A program made the translations under genes and the position numbers. Below, piece by piece: positions 1 to 8,176 of a stretch of 39,836 nt of DNA. The stretch is from NCBI GenBank assembly GCA_018711405.1, contig DVIH01000064.1, positions 1 to 39,836 on the forward strand, written 5' to 3'. Source of the DNA: Candidatus Avibacteroides excrementipullorum (GTDB taxonomy: Bacteria > Bacteroidota > Bacteroidia > Bacteroidales > Bacteroidaceae). Position 1 is the stretch's first letter. Each line of letters opens with the position of its first letter. Under the pieces are notes generated by a model. That model saw only the letters and a program-made list of their open reading frames with translations, was not told the DNA's origin and ran no database searches.

Positions 1-725
<725 letters not shown>

Positions 726-910
726 TTATTTGTTATTATTCTGTTTTGTTATCTCTGCAATCCCCTGCGAAGCGAGTCCGCAAGCGATTACGCATATATT
801 CATACAAAGTGCGTGCCAGAATTTGCAATCGTGCGTCTGCTTTCTCCGTTTTGACAGGATTTATATCGCCCGACTGACATTTTTTCCGATTGTCCATACT
901 ATCATATACC

Positions 911-939
911 AAAAAAGACAGGCCATAAAGCCTGCCTTT
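911..939 (-). terminator. Rho-independent terminator after queF
   Basis: Read on the minus strand, GGCAGGC pairs with GCCTGTC (one G-U pair) across a short TTTATG loop and is followed by six T residues. It lies about 30 bp beyond the queF stop codon, so it should end the transporter-queC-queF transcript and separate it from dnaK. Confidence 0.75.
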
Positions 940-966
940 CATATCAGAGTGTCATCATCCGTCATG

Positions 967-1428
967 TCATTCCCTTTCCATAAGCCTTTTCGCCGCCATT
1001 TTCTCATATTCAGTACCGGGCATGCCATAATTGGCATACGGATATATGGATATCCCGCCGCGCGGCGTGAACAGCCCTGTCACCTCTATATATTTAGGAT
1101 GCATGAGCTTTATCAGGTCTTTCATGATGATGTTCACGCAATCCTCATGAAACGCACCATGATTTCTGAAGCTGAACAGATAGAGTTTCAGGCTCTTACT
1201 CTCCACCATCCTTTCGGCCGGGATGTATGAGATTCTGATTTCAGCAAAGTCGGGCTGCCCTGTTATGGGGCACAGAGATGTGAACTCCGGACAGTTGAAC
1301 CTCACCCAATAGTCATGTTCCGGATGTTTGTTTTGAAAAGTCTCCAGCACTTCGGGCGCATAGTCGCTCCTGTAGACAGTCTTGTGCCCGAGCGACTTCA
1401 ACATATCTTTTTCATCTGCATTTTCCAT
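967..1428 (-). CDS. queF: NADPH-dependent 7-cyano-7-deazaguanine reductase QueF (type I)
   Basis: This 153-residue protein has the length and motifs of short, unimodular QueF. It reduces the nitrile of preQ0 to the amine of preQ1 with NADPH in queuosine tRNA-modification synthesis, in the cytosol. The catalytic cysteine that forms the thioimide with the nitrile is C53 in [12 protein letters not shown]. The partner aspartate is D60. The family motif ESKSLK is at 76-81, followed by the nucleobase-binding segment [10 protein letters not shown]. Its ATG at 1428 lies one base after the queC stop, so the two are translationally linked. A transporter for the precursor is first in the same operon. 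Nothing looks truncated. The family match is clear. Confidence 0.96.
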   Translation of the reverse strand: MENADEKDMLKSLGHKTVYRSDYAPEVLETFQNKHPEHDYWVRFNCPEFTSLCPITGQPDFAEIRISYIPAERMVESKSLKLYLFSFRNHGAFHEDCVNIIMKDLIKLMHPKYIEVTGLFTPRGGISIYPYANYGMPGTEYEKMAAKRLMERE

Positions 1429-1429
1429 A

Positions 1430-2113
1430 TCATTCTGTTTTTACGTCACGTTGTTTCAAATATGTTTTCAGTCCCCTGTTTCTGAGCAGACACGCCGGAC
1501 AATGGCCGCATCCGCTGCCTTTCACGCCGTTATAGCAAGTCACGGTCTCGGTGCGTACCAGGTCGAACACGCCCAGACTGTCGGCAAGCGCCCAGGTCTG
1601 CGCCTTGTCCAGATACATCAGAGGGGTCTCTATCCTGAATTGCCTGTCCATCGCCTCGTTCAGCGTCTCGTTCATGGAGAGGATGAAAGGCTCCCTGCAA
1701 TCGGGATAGCCGCTGAAGTCGGTCTGCGACACGCCTGTCACTATGACATCCGCATCATGATGGAATGCAAACACGGCAGCCATGCCTATGAAAAACATAT
1801 TCCTGCCCGGCACGAAAGTATTGGGAGGTCCCTGTTCGGGCTTACTCTCGTCCATCACTATGCTGCTGTTCACAAGCGCATTGCATGATGATAAAGAAGA
1901 AATGAAAGAAGCGTCGAGAATGTGAAATTTGATCCCGGCCATTTTTGCTATCTTCCCGGCCGCTTCTATTTCCGTTGCATGTTTCTGCCCGTATCTGAAA
2001 CACAGGGCATACACTTTCGCATATCTCTCCTTAGCCCAAAAGAGACATGTGGTCGAATCCTGTCCCCCGCTGAAAAGCACCACAGCAGAGGTTCCGCAGT
2101 TTGTCTGTGTCAT
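1430..2113 (-). CDS. queC: 7-cyano-7-deazaguanine synthase QueC
   Basis: QueC converts 7-carboxy-7-deazaguanine to preQ0 using ATP and ammonia. The 227-residue protein has the PP-loop ATP-pyrophosphatase motif SGGQDSTT at 15-22 and, near the C-terminus, the zinc-binding cysteine cluster TCYNG...GCGHCPAC that is diagnostic for QueC. The length is normal for the family. The start ATG at 2113 lies 5 bp after the stop of the upstream transporter gene, and the stop is one base before queF, so the three form one operon. QueD and QueE, which make the QueC substrate, are not in the window. They may be elsewhere, or the cell may lean on imported precursor, as the transporter suggests. Confidence 0.96.
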   Translation of the reverse strand: MTQTNCGTSAVVLFSGGQDSTTCLFWAKERYAKVYALCFRYGQKHATEIEAAGKIAKMAGIKFHILDASFISSLSSCNALVNSSIVMDESKPEQGPPNTFVPGRNMFFIGMAAVFAFHHDADVIVTGVSQTDFSGYPDCREPFILSMNETLNEAMDRQFRIETPLMYLDKAQTWALADSLGVFDLVRTETVTCYNGVKGSGCGHCPACLLRNRGLKTYLKQRDVKTE

Positions 2114-2118
2114 GATTA

Positions 2119-2793
2119 TCAGGAAAATTTGAAAATGTTATACGATATGCCCGTGTCGTAGACATCGTTTCCTTCCACCTTTTTCACGGCTTTCACCACC
2201 CTCACGGTGACCGGCAGTATAACTACCTCGTAGAGCGACTTGAGCACCACCTGTGTCAGCATCATGACGGCAAGCTCCCTCACCGGCATAAGCCCCCCGA
2301 AAGCTATGGGAAAGAACACGATAGAATCCGCACACTCCCCCAGCACGGTCGAGACAATGGCACGAAGCGAGAAATGCCGTCCTTGCGACATCACTTTCAT
2401 GCGGCTCATGACATAGGCATTGATAAAAGAGCCTGTAAGGAATGCCAGCAGACTGGCAAACGCGATGCGCGGGGCAAGGCCGAACACGAAGTTGAAATGC
2501 TCCTCTCCCTCCCAAAACGATGCTGCGGGCAGCATAACCGCGACTTTGGCAAAAATAATAACGAGAAAGTTGGCGGCGAAACCGCTCCAGATGAGTATGC
2601 TCGCTTTCTTGTAGCCCCACACCTCTGTGACACAGTCGTTGATGATGTAAGACACCGGAAAGACTATCATACCGGCCGTGAATGTCAGGCCCAAGACATT
2701 CACCACTTTGGCCTCCAACAAATTGGCTGCGATGAGACATACCGTAAACAGTATGCACATCAGCATGAACAATACTGATACTTTATTACGCAT
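2119..2793 (-). CDS. yhhQ: Queuosine precursor transporter (YhhQ / DUF165 family)
   Basis: A 224-residue integral membrane protein with about six hydrophobic segments, beginning [21 protein letters not shown]. The conserved family features are visible: an early NLLEAK segment, [17 protein letters not shown] after the second helix, and [14 protein letters not shown] in the later part. YhhQ/DUF165 proteins import queuosine precursors such as preQ0 or preQ1. The context supports that, because queC and queF follow directly, 5 bp downstream. The frame is open further upstream to 2895, but I chose the ATG at 2793 ([11 protein letters not shown]). The extra residues are not membrane-like and would overlap the promoter and the leader described at 2797-2864. 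Which precursor it carries cannot be read from the sequence. Confidence 0.9.
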   Translation of the reverse strand: MRNKVSVLFMLMCILFTVCLIAANLLEAKVVNVLGLTFTAGMIVFPVSYIINDCVTEVWGYKKASILIWSGFAANFLVIIFAKVAVMLPAASFWEGEEHFNFVFGLAPRIAFASLLAFLTGSFINAYVMSRMKVMSQGRHFSLRAIVSTVLGECADSIVFFPIAFGGLMPVRELAVMMLTQVVLKSLYEVVILPVTVRVVKAVKKVEGNDVYDTGISYNIFKFS

Positions 2794-2796
2794 AAT

Positions 2797-2835
2797 TCTT
2801 GTTTTTTTAATGGTGATCGAATTACAAACCTCACC
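2797..2835 (-). promoter_or_regulatory. Candidate preQ1-class leader (riboswitch) ahead of the queuosine operon
   Basis: On the minus strand the leader holds a stem GGTGA/TCACC enclosing a loop of about 14 nt, followed at once by an A-rich tail ATTAAAAAAACAAG. The tail segment ACAA is complementary to TTGT in the loop, as in the H-type pseudoknot of class I preQ1 riboswitches, whose tails are similarly A-rich. It lies between a good promoter box and the start of the precursor transporter, where such a switch would be expected. Against it, I do not find the ligand-pairing C directly before the 3' stem arm, so the assignment is tentative. Confidence 0.35.
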
Positions 2836-2856
2836 GGGATCTATCAATTTCGGACG

Positions 2857-2864
2857 CAAAGATA
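2857..2864 (-). promoter_or_regulatory. Promoter -7 box (TATCTTTG) of the queuosine operon
   Basis: TATCTTTG on the minus strand matches the Bacteroidota primary sigma consensus TAnnTTTG exactly. It lies 64 bp before the ATG of the transporter gene, leaving a leader of roughly 60 nt. I see no clear TTTG element at the expected upstream distance. Confidence 0.6.
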
Positions 2865-2898
2865 CTAACTTTTCCCGAAAGCAGGCAGCCCGCATGGC

Positions 2899-2937
2899 AA
2901 AAAAGACCCCGAAAGCCTTTTATCCGGCCTTCGGGGT
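2899..2937 (-). terminator. Rho-independent terminator after the lipoprotein gene
   Basis: A 12-bp arm pair, ACCCCGAAGGCC and GGCTTTCGGGGT on the minus strand, encloses an 8-nt loop and is followed by CTTTTTT. It lies 25 bp past the stop of the lipoprotein gene (2962) and ends that unit before the queuosine operon promoter. Confidence 0.8.
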
Positions 2938-2961
2938 ACATATTCATGTACATCGCCTGAA

Positions 2962-3594
2962 TCAAAACGGATATTGCATCCTGATTTCCTCGTTCTGCTT
3001 AAGGACTATGGTCTGTTTTAATCTGGGATTGTCCCCATGCTCACCCTTTTCATTTCCGCGATAGATATACAGGCAGTACTCGCCGCTTTCAATGTTCATG
3101 ATGTCGAAAGACACATCGGCAGTACACAGACAATCTGCCATATCGGAAGAAGGGTATTCCACTATATAGATGTTATTGCCTTCCGTAGTCAGATCCACAT
3201 TGGCAGGCGGGAAATCGCACGCATATATCAGATCTTCAAACTTGCACTTTGCCACATTCCCCTCCAGGCATATTGAAAACATCGTTTGAGTTTCATTGTC
3301 CCACGCCTTGCTTTCATAGTTATCGAAGACTTCTTCCTTACATCCGGAATCCATCAAAGACGCTATGTAGGCTTCCGACAATGGTTGTTCCTCTTCAGAC
3401 GGTTTCCCGTCAGGGGTTTGCTCTTCGGACGTATCTTCTCCGGAGGGTTCTGTCGTCGCAGATTCCTCTTTTGCCGGATCATCCTTCGTCGGCTCTTCCG
3501 TCGAGCAGGAAGCCATATTCAATGCCACGCCTGTCAGTACGAACAAGGAAACGGCCACAGTAGCCATTGTCCACTTTTTGATTTTTCTGCTCAT
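2962..3594 (-). CDS. Cysteine-containing lipoprotein of unknown function
   Basis: A 210-residue protein starting MSRKIKKWTMATVAVSLFVL, with a lipobox ending in MASC, so it is probably lipidated and exported. After the cysteine comes a low-complexity acidic linker rich in E, P, S, T and D (about 40 residues), then a globular domain with six or more cysteines. That domain includes pairs such as KCKFEDLIYAC and CLCTADVSFD, and disulfides are plausible. I do not recognise the domain. The ATG at 3594 is preferred over the in-frame GTG at 3600 because AGGAG sits 8 bp before it, a Shine-Dalgarno site unusual in this phylum. The gene lies 41 bp downstream of the T9SS repeat protein on the same strand, so the two are probably cotranscribed and may work together at the cell surface. 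That last point is inference. Confidence 0.8.
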   Translation of the reverse strand: MSRKIKKWTMATVAVSLFVLTGVALNMASCSTEEPTKDDPAKEESATTEPSGEDTSEEQTPDGKPSEEEQPLSEAYIASLMDSGCKEEVFDNYESKAWDNETQTMFSICLEGNVAKCKFEDLIYACDFPPANVDLTTEGNNIYIVEYPSSDMADCLCTADVSFDIMNIESGEYCLYIYRGNEKGEHGDNPRLKQTIVLKQNEEIRMQYPF

Positions 3595-3635
3595 AATCAC
3601 ATCTCCTATACTTTATGTTTTTAGTCTGCAAGCCA

Positions 3636-5099
3636 CTACTGCCGGGCAATCTTCCCCGATGCCACCTTGCGCCCATCGGATGAGAGCACATAGAGATACA
3701 CGCCGAGAGGCAGATCGGGCACCGGCACACTGTTGCCGCTCAACCGCGTCTCCGGTAATACGCAACGCCCGTTCATGTCGGTCAGGGTCAGAGACAAACG
3801 GTCCTCTCCTGTTGCACCCGCAACGGAGATGGTACACCCGTCTGACTCGAAATATACCTCAAAGCCATTCTCACGCACAGGCTGAGAGGCCACTGACGAG
3901 GTTATTCTCTTGCCTTTGCATTCAATATTTATCGTATCACCATAAGAGTCTATATACGGGTTTACTTCAACGATACTCATAAAGATGGAATCACCCTCTA
4001 CCCTGCCGTCACCGGACAAGTAAATATCAGGCATATAAACATCACCTATGTTTTGTGAAAATTCAAAATGTATGCCGTCTTCCGTGTTCGCTTTTATTAT
4101 GTAGCCATAGTAATCAAATTTCAAATTATAACCGGGTTCATAATTCTCCTCAAATTTCAAGACATATTCATGAGTTTGCAACACTCCGGAATAAGGGTAT
4201 AAGGCTGTCTCCTCCACATCATATTCACCTAAAAGAAAGCTCAGGTCCACTGGTGAACGTCTCCTTTCACCTTTGCATTCGGCCTGCAAAGTCCCCTCCA
4301 CATCCGGGTTGCGTATGGTCAAGTTCATAAATATGGAATCACCTTTCAACGTGCCGTTGCCCGATATGTAACCCGTCATGCCGTTGCCATCGTCTATCTC
4401 TTGCGAAAATATTTCAAAATTCACACCGTCTTTAGTTTTAGCTTTCACATACGCATCATAGCCATGACATGTATAGCGGAATTTCAGATTGGAATCAGGC
4501 TCGTCATTCTCTTCCATTTCCAATACGTATTCATGACGCTCTCCATATCCTTCATAATCTCCGGTCACCTTGTCTACCTCCACGACATCATATTCAGCCA
4601 ATATAGATGTCAAATCCGGTGGTGGCAGTACTTTGTTGCCTTTGATTTCAACTAATACGGTATCTCTATGATACGGTTCCACATACACGTCTATCAGAGA
4701 GAAATTCATGAAAATGGAATCCTCTTTTATCATGCCATCACCGGAAGTGTAAACTACAGGCATATCATAGGCATTAATGCTTTTAATGTCAAAATCAATG
4801 ATTTCAAAGTTCACACCGTCTTCCGTATTAGCTTTTATATATCCTCTACGATGATGCGCAAAAGTGAATTTCAAGTTGGAGTCATGCTCATCGTTCTTCT
4901 CAATCAACAGGAAATACTTACTAATATTAGTCTCATCTTCAGAAAGATATGTTCTTGTTACAGTTACAAAATACTCACACGCTATATTTTCCAAAAGTTC
5001 CAAAGGTGTCGACTGTTTACCATCAGCCTGTTGCGACCGCGCAAAAGCGGAAATGCATGACAGGCATAATCCTATATATATAAAAAATAACTTTTTCAT
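3636..5099 (-). CDS. Secreted three-repeat protein with T9SS type A sorting domain
   Basis: This 487-residue protein starts MKKLFFIYIGLCLSCISAFA, a typical signal peptide. The mature part has three tandem repeats of about 120 residues. Each repeat opens with EYF/EYDV and contains a segment like EYVLxxEENxEPxxNLKF, a KANTEDGVxFE-like strand, GDSIFMN and a closing ECKG. The last 75 or so residues are a T9SS type A C-terminal sorting domain (DRLSLTLTDMNGRCVLPE...LPLGVYLYVLSSDGRKV), so the protein should cross the outer membrane and be anchored or released there. I do not recognise the repeat family and assign no function. AGGAGG sits 7 bp before the ATG, a strong Shine-Dalgarno site that neighbouring genes lack. 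The gene also looks more AT-rich than the surrounding housekeeping genes. Confidence 0.85.
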   Translation of the reverse strand: MKKLFFIYIGLCLSCISAFARSQQADGKQSTPLELLENIACEYFVTVTRTYLSEDETNISKYFLLIEKNDEHDSNLKFTFAHHRRGYIKANTEDGVNFEIIDFDIKSINAYDMPVVYTSGDGMIKEDSIFMNFSLIDVYVEPYHRDTVLVEIKGNKVLPPPDLTSILAEYDVVEVDKVTGDYEGYGERHEYVLEMEENDEPDSNLKFRYTCHGYDAYVKAKTKDGVNFEIFSQEIDDGNGMTGYISGNGTLKGDSIFMNLTIRNPDVEGTLQAECKGERRRSPVDLSFLLGEYDVEETALYPYSGVLQTHEYVLKFEENYEPGYNLKFDYYGYIIKANTEDGIHFEFSQNIGDVYMPDIYLSGDGRVEGDSIFMSIVEVNPYIDSYGDTINIECKGKRITSSVASQPVRENGFEVYFESDGCTISVAGATGEDRLSLTLTDMNGRCVLPETRLSGNSVPVPDLPLGVYLYVLSSDGRKVASGKIARQ

Positions 5100-5442
5100 A
5101 ACAAAACCTCCTATAATTTTTAATTAAACAACAACCTTTTACAGATATTCGCTCCCAAGTTACAAAATCTATACATCTTTTCTTGAAATATAAAAGTTAA
5201 TTTATCGTAAATATGTGACAATATATTTACAATGATGCATTCGTAAGCAAAGCGGACAATATGTGCGGAATAAGATGGCAGAATGGTAGCAAAAAGCAAG
5301 GTTTCAACAGAACAAATCACAACTTATGGATAGGAGAACATACGCTTTATTTCTTTTTCAAACCAATTCGGCTCCGCAAAAGAAAACCTCTTGAAAGGGA
5401 CTTTTATATCCTTTTACAGCAGTCCTCCACGCCTTTACCGGG
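5100..5442. other. AT-rich intergenic stretch without a recognisable gene
   Basis: Between the start of the T9SS repeat protein and the first palindrome array the sequence is AT-rich and has no convincing open frame on either strand. I see no tRNA or structured RNA. It should contain the promoter of the 5099 gene, but no exact TAnnTTTG box is apparent. The nearest candidate is an imperfect TAGATTTTG on the minus strand near 5163-5171. Confidence 0.5.
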
Positions 5443-5521
5443 GATGTACGCCATCTTCGGCCATGATCGGCTCGATCCCGAGCAAAGATATACGCCATCT
5501 TCGCCAGGGATGGCGCACATC
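5443..5521. repeat. Palindrome array A: four 13-bp cores at 22-bp period
   Basis: Cores: GATGTACGCCATC (5443-5455), GATCGGCTCGATC (5465-5477), GATATACGCCATC (5487-5499), GATGGCGCACATC (5509-5521). Each starts exactly 22 bp after the previous one. The 9-bp spacers are TTCGGCCAT, CCGAGCAAA and TTCGCCAGG. The fourth core is the reverse complement of the first family. The array lies 45 bp downstream of the dnaX stop and upstream of the T9SS repeat gene, at a transcription-unit boundary. Both in-phase flanking 13-mers, read outward, begin GGYGT (5421-5433 and 5531-5543), which may be degenerate outer units. Confidence 0.9.
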
Positions 5522-5565
5522 CCGGGCAGAGGTGTCTGTCGCTACTTGTCAAGTGATATGGGGTG

Positions 5566-7389
5566 TCAGTCAAACTCCAGCCCGAACATCTGCTGGAAGT
5601 CTTTCAAAGCCGCATTGGTCTTGCACATCTCAGCATATTTCTCCATGCGGCTGACGGGTATCTTCTTTTGCGCCACATCGCTGACTTTTATTGTCATAAG
5701 GAGCGGGCTGACGTGCAATTGACGCTGCATGAAAGCAAGGATGTGTTCCTGACGGTCAAGCAGGCTGTCTCTGACAAGTTCGTTGTCTACAGTGACCTCA
5801 AACGAGGCCTTGCCCTGCTTGGCAAGGTGCATGTTTCTCATGCGTCCGCTCAATGCGCTGTCCTCCACCGGAAGCTGGAGCGCAAACGAACGCCAACAGA
5901 TGTTCAGCTCCTCTTCAGTCACATCTTCCACTGCGGCGGCTCCGCCATCGGCAAGAGGTTCCTGCACATCTTCCACCGTCTGCCCTGCTGCCGTCTCCGC
6001 CGTTTCGGCATACGACAGGCTGCGAGCTGCTTTCTTTATGGATATGCCCATCTTCCTGCTGCTCATGACGGGAGCCGCAGTTCCATCGTCTTTCGCTCCG
6101 GCCTTAACGGCGGTCGGTGCGGCAGCCGTCGTCACAGCAGCCGCCTGCGGCCTATGCTCCGGCTGTGCCTGCGGCGCAACCTGCTGCTCCTGCCGGCTCA
6201 CGGGAGCGGCGGCTCCGGCATCGGCAGGTTTTTTGTCATTGGCTATGGGTTTCAGTCTTTGCGCAGGGCCGCGCCCGGACCCGACATCGTCATCGGCATC
6301 GTCTTGCTGCGCTATCATGATGAGCGTAAGCTCCACCTGCAACCGTTTGTTGCGGCTGCCCTTGTAGTTGAGGTCGCAATCGTTGCACAACTTCATGGCC
6401 CGCAGCAGGAAACGGGAAGAGCATTTGGCCGCCTGTTCCCTGTATCTCGCCTTTACCTCCTCGCCTGCGTCCATGAGAGATACCGTAGTCTCGTTGCCCG
6501 CCACAAGGAGGTCGCGGAAATGCGCTGCAAGCCCCGCGATGAACATGCCTCCGTCAAAACCCTTGCGAAGCACATCGTCATAGAGCAAAAGGGCATTCAC
6601 ATAGTCGTGCGCAAGCAGGTGTGAAGTTATCTTGAAATAATAATCGTAGTCGAGCACATTGAGATTGGTCAGGGCATCGCGGTATGTCACCCGTCCGTTG
6701 CCGAAGCTCACAAGCTGATCGAATATGGAAAGGGCATCGCGCATGCCTCCATCGGCCTTCATCGCTATGACATGCAAGGCCTGCGGCTCGCACTCCACAT
6801 GCTCCATGCGTGCCACATCGGCCAGGTGGTTCACAATGTCGGCCACTTCCATCCTCTTGAAATCATAGACCTGGCAGCGCGATATGATGGTGGGCAGAAT
6901 CTTGTGCTTCTCGGTGGTGGCAAGGATGAATATGGCATATCCGGGCGGCTCCTCGAGCGTCTTCAGGAATGCATTGAATGCAGATGTGGTAAGCATGTGC
7001 ACCTCATCGATGATAAACACCTTGTATTTCCCCGTCTGCGGCGGAATCATTACCTGTTCATTGAGCATCCTTATGTCGTCCACAAGATTGTTTGACGCTG
7101 CATCAAGCTCATGTATGTTATACGATCTCTGCTCGTTGAACGACCTGCACGACTCGCATTCGCCGCACGCTTCCCCGTTCACCGGATGCAGGCAGTTGAT
7201 GGTCTTGGCAAATATCCTCGCGCATGTGGTCTTGCCCACTCCTCTCGGCCCGCAAAACAGATAGGCATGGGCAATCTTGCCCGACAGCACCGCATTTTTC
7301 AATGTCTTTACCAACGAATCCTGACCGACAACCTCATCGAACGTCATCGGACGATATTTCCTTGCTGAAACTATGTAATGTCCTTCCAT
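5566..7389 (-). CDS. dnaX: DNA polymerase III subunit gamma/tau
   Basis: DnaX is the ATPase of the clamp loader that opens the sliding clamp at replication forks and, in its tau form, ties polymerases to the helicase. The 607-residue protein opens with YIVSARKYRPMTFDEVVGQD. Walker A GPRGVGKT is at 47-54. The zinc-binding cysteines are C66, C75, C78 and C81, Walker B is DEVHML, and the sensor segment is ATTEKHKILPTIISRC. The middle part (about 370-500) is a low-complexity Ala/Gln/Pro-rich linker, and the end is a tau-like C-terminal domain. I did not find an obvious programmed frameshift site that would make a short gamma form, but this was not searched exhaustively. The gene is divergent from the FtsB-like gene. 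Confidence 0.96.
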   Translation of the reverse strand: MEGHYIVSARKYRPMTFDEVVGQDSLVKTLKNAVLSGKIAHAYLFCGPRGVGKTTCARIFAKTINCLHPVNGEACGECESCRSFNEQRSYNIHELDAASNNLVDDIRMLNEQVMIPPQTGKYKVFIIDEVHMLTTSAFNAFLKTLEEPPGYAIFILATTEKHKILPTIISRCQVYDFKRMEVADIVNHLADVARMEHVECEPQALHVIAMKADGGMRDALSIFDQLVSFGNGRVTYRDALTNLNVLDYDYYFKITSHLLAHDYVNALLLYDDVLRKGFDGGMFIAGLAAHFRDLLVAGNETTVSLMDAGEEVKARYREQAAKCSSRFLLRAMKLCNDCDLNYKGSRNKRLQVELTLIMIAQQDDADDDVGSGRGPAQRLKPIANDKKPADAGAAAPVSRQEQQVAPQAQPEHRPQAAAVTTAAAPTAVKAGAKDDGTAAPVMSSRKMGISIKKAARSLSYAETAETAAGQTVEDVQEPLADGGAAAVEDVTEEELNICWRSFALQLPVEDSALSGRMRNMHLAKQGKASFEVTVDNELVRDSLLDRQEHILAFMQRQLHVSPLLMTIKVSDVAQKKIPVSRMEKYAEMCKTNAALKDFQQMFGLEFD

Positions 7390-7432
7390 GTTATTTCCTT
7401 AAACAGACATTGCAGAAAGACAATGTCAAACG

Positions 7433-7440
7433 CAAATTTA
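7433..7440 (-). promoter_or_regulatory. Promoter -7 box (TAAATTTG) of dnaX
   Basis: TAAATTTG on the minus strand matches TAnnTTTG and lies 43 bp before the dnaX ATG. A TTG sits 22 bp further upstream, slightly beyond the usual distance. Confidence 0.5.
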
Positions 7441-7482
7441 ATTGTTTTTTTCCACACCGGGACAATCATGACAAATTATTCT

Positions 7483-7490
7483 TACCTTTG
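7483..7490 (+). promoter_or_regulatory. Promoter -7 box (TACCTTTG) of the FtsB-like gene
   Basis: TACCTTTG matches the TAnnTTTG consensus and lies 34 bp before the ATG at 7525. With the dnaX box at 7433-7440 it makes a compact divergent promoter region. No clear upstream TTTG is seen. Confidence 0.55.
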
Positions 7491-7524
7491 CAGACATCAC
7501 ATCAAAACCACAAACGCAACGCCA

Positions 7525-7821
7525 ATGAAACGACTGGGCCTGATATGGCAGTTCATAAAGAAGCACAAATATGCGATAATACTTATCGCTTTCGGGGTGA
7601 ACATCGTCTTCACCGATGACAACAACCTTATACTGAGAGCTAAGAACAGGTATGAAATCAGTACGCTGAAAAGCGAGATAGCACGATACAACAGCGAATA
7701 TGAAAACACCACCAGGCTGCTGAAAGAACTGACCGAAAACAGCGATGAGACCATAGAGAAGATTGCACGCGAGAAATATCTCATGAAGAAAGAAAACGAA
7801 GACATATACATATTCAAATGA
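7525..7821 (+). CDS. Septum formation initiator family protein (FtsB/DivIC-like)
   Basis: A 98-residue bitopic membrane protein. It has a short basic N-terminus (MKRLGLIWQFIKKHKY), one transmembrane helix (about 17-32), then a coiled-coil-like segment in which NNLILRAKNRYEISTLKSEI is followed by heptad-like residues. It ends with the family's terminal motif EKIAREKYLMKKENEDIYIF. FtsB/DivIC proteins form a complex with FtsL and FtsQ/DivIB at the division septum. The ATG at 7525 is chosen because the frame upstream of it has no membrane or coiled-coil character and would run through the promoter. The stop overlaps the start of the next gene (ATGA), so the two are translationally coupled. Confidence 0.88.
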   Translation: MKRLGLIWQFIKKHKYAIILIAFGVNIVFTDDNNLILRAKNRYEISTLKSEIARYNSEYENTTRLLKELTENSDETIEKIAREKYLMKKENEDIYIFK

Positions 7822-8174
7822 CAAACCCGAAAATGCCCGAAATACTATATGCCGTCTTCGCATGCATCATGCTTGCAGGAGCCTGCACCTACATCACTGA
7901 CTGGAAAGCATCCGCATACATATACATCATAGGAGCTGTGGGGGTGGCCGCCATGAAGATGAGAAACTTCAACCCGAAAGAAAAGGACAAGACACTGAAA
8001 AGGCTGTGCATCCAGCAGATATTTGCCGGAATCGTATTCATCATTGCCGGAGGACTGATGATTTCAGGCCGTCCCGGCAACGAGTGGATAGGCTGCTTCG
8101 CCATAGCCACGCTCATAGAACTTTACACCACATTCAGGATATCAGCCGTCATCGGTAAGCGCAACAGGCCGTAA
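7818..8174 (+). CDS. Small four-helix membrane protein, function unknown
   Basis: A 118-residue protein with four hydrophobic segments: ILYAVFACIMLAGACTYI, ASAYIYIIGAVGVAAMKM, IFAGIVFIIAGGLMIS and IGCFAIATLIELYTTFRISA. A positively charged loop (NPKEKDKTLKR) lies between the second and third. I recognise no named family. Its start overlaps the stop of the FtsB-like gene by four bases, so it is probably co-translated with it and could have a role near the cell envelope, but no function is claimed. It converges on the methyltransferase gene with only two bases between the stop codons. Confidence 0.8.
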   Translation: MTNPKMPEILYAVFACIMLAGACTYITDWKASAYIYIIGAVGVAAMKMRNFNPKEKDKTLKRLCIQQIFAGIVFIIAGGLMISGRPGNEWIGCFAIATLIELYTTFRISAVIGKRNRP

Positions 8175-8176
8175 GC

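Noticed and set aside
736-942. Small minus-strand reading frame between dnaK and queF
   Set aside because: It begins inside the queF terminator hairpin, is low in recognisable features, and looks like chance coding in the dnaK leader.
5261-5722. Plus-strand frames running through the gap and palindrome array A into dnaX
   Set aside because: They are made of array sequence and antisense dnaX, with no domain or start signal.
5566-7389. Programmed frameshift in dnaX
   Set aside because: No clear A-rich slippery site with a downstream stem was seen in the linker-coding region, and the frame reads through to a full tau-like end.
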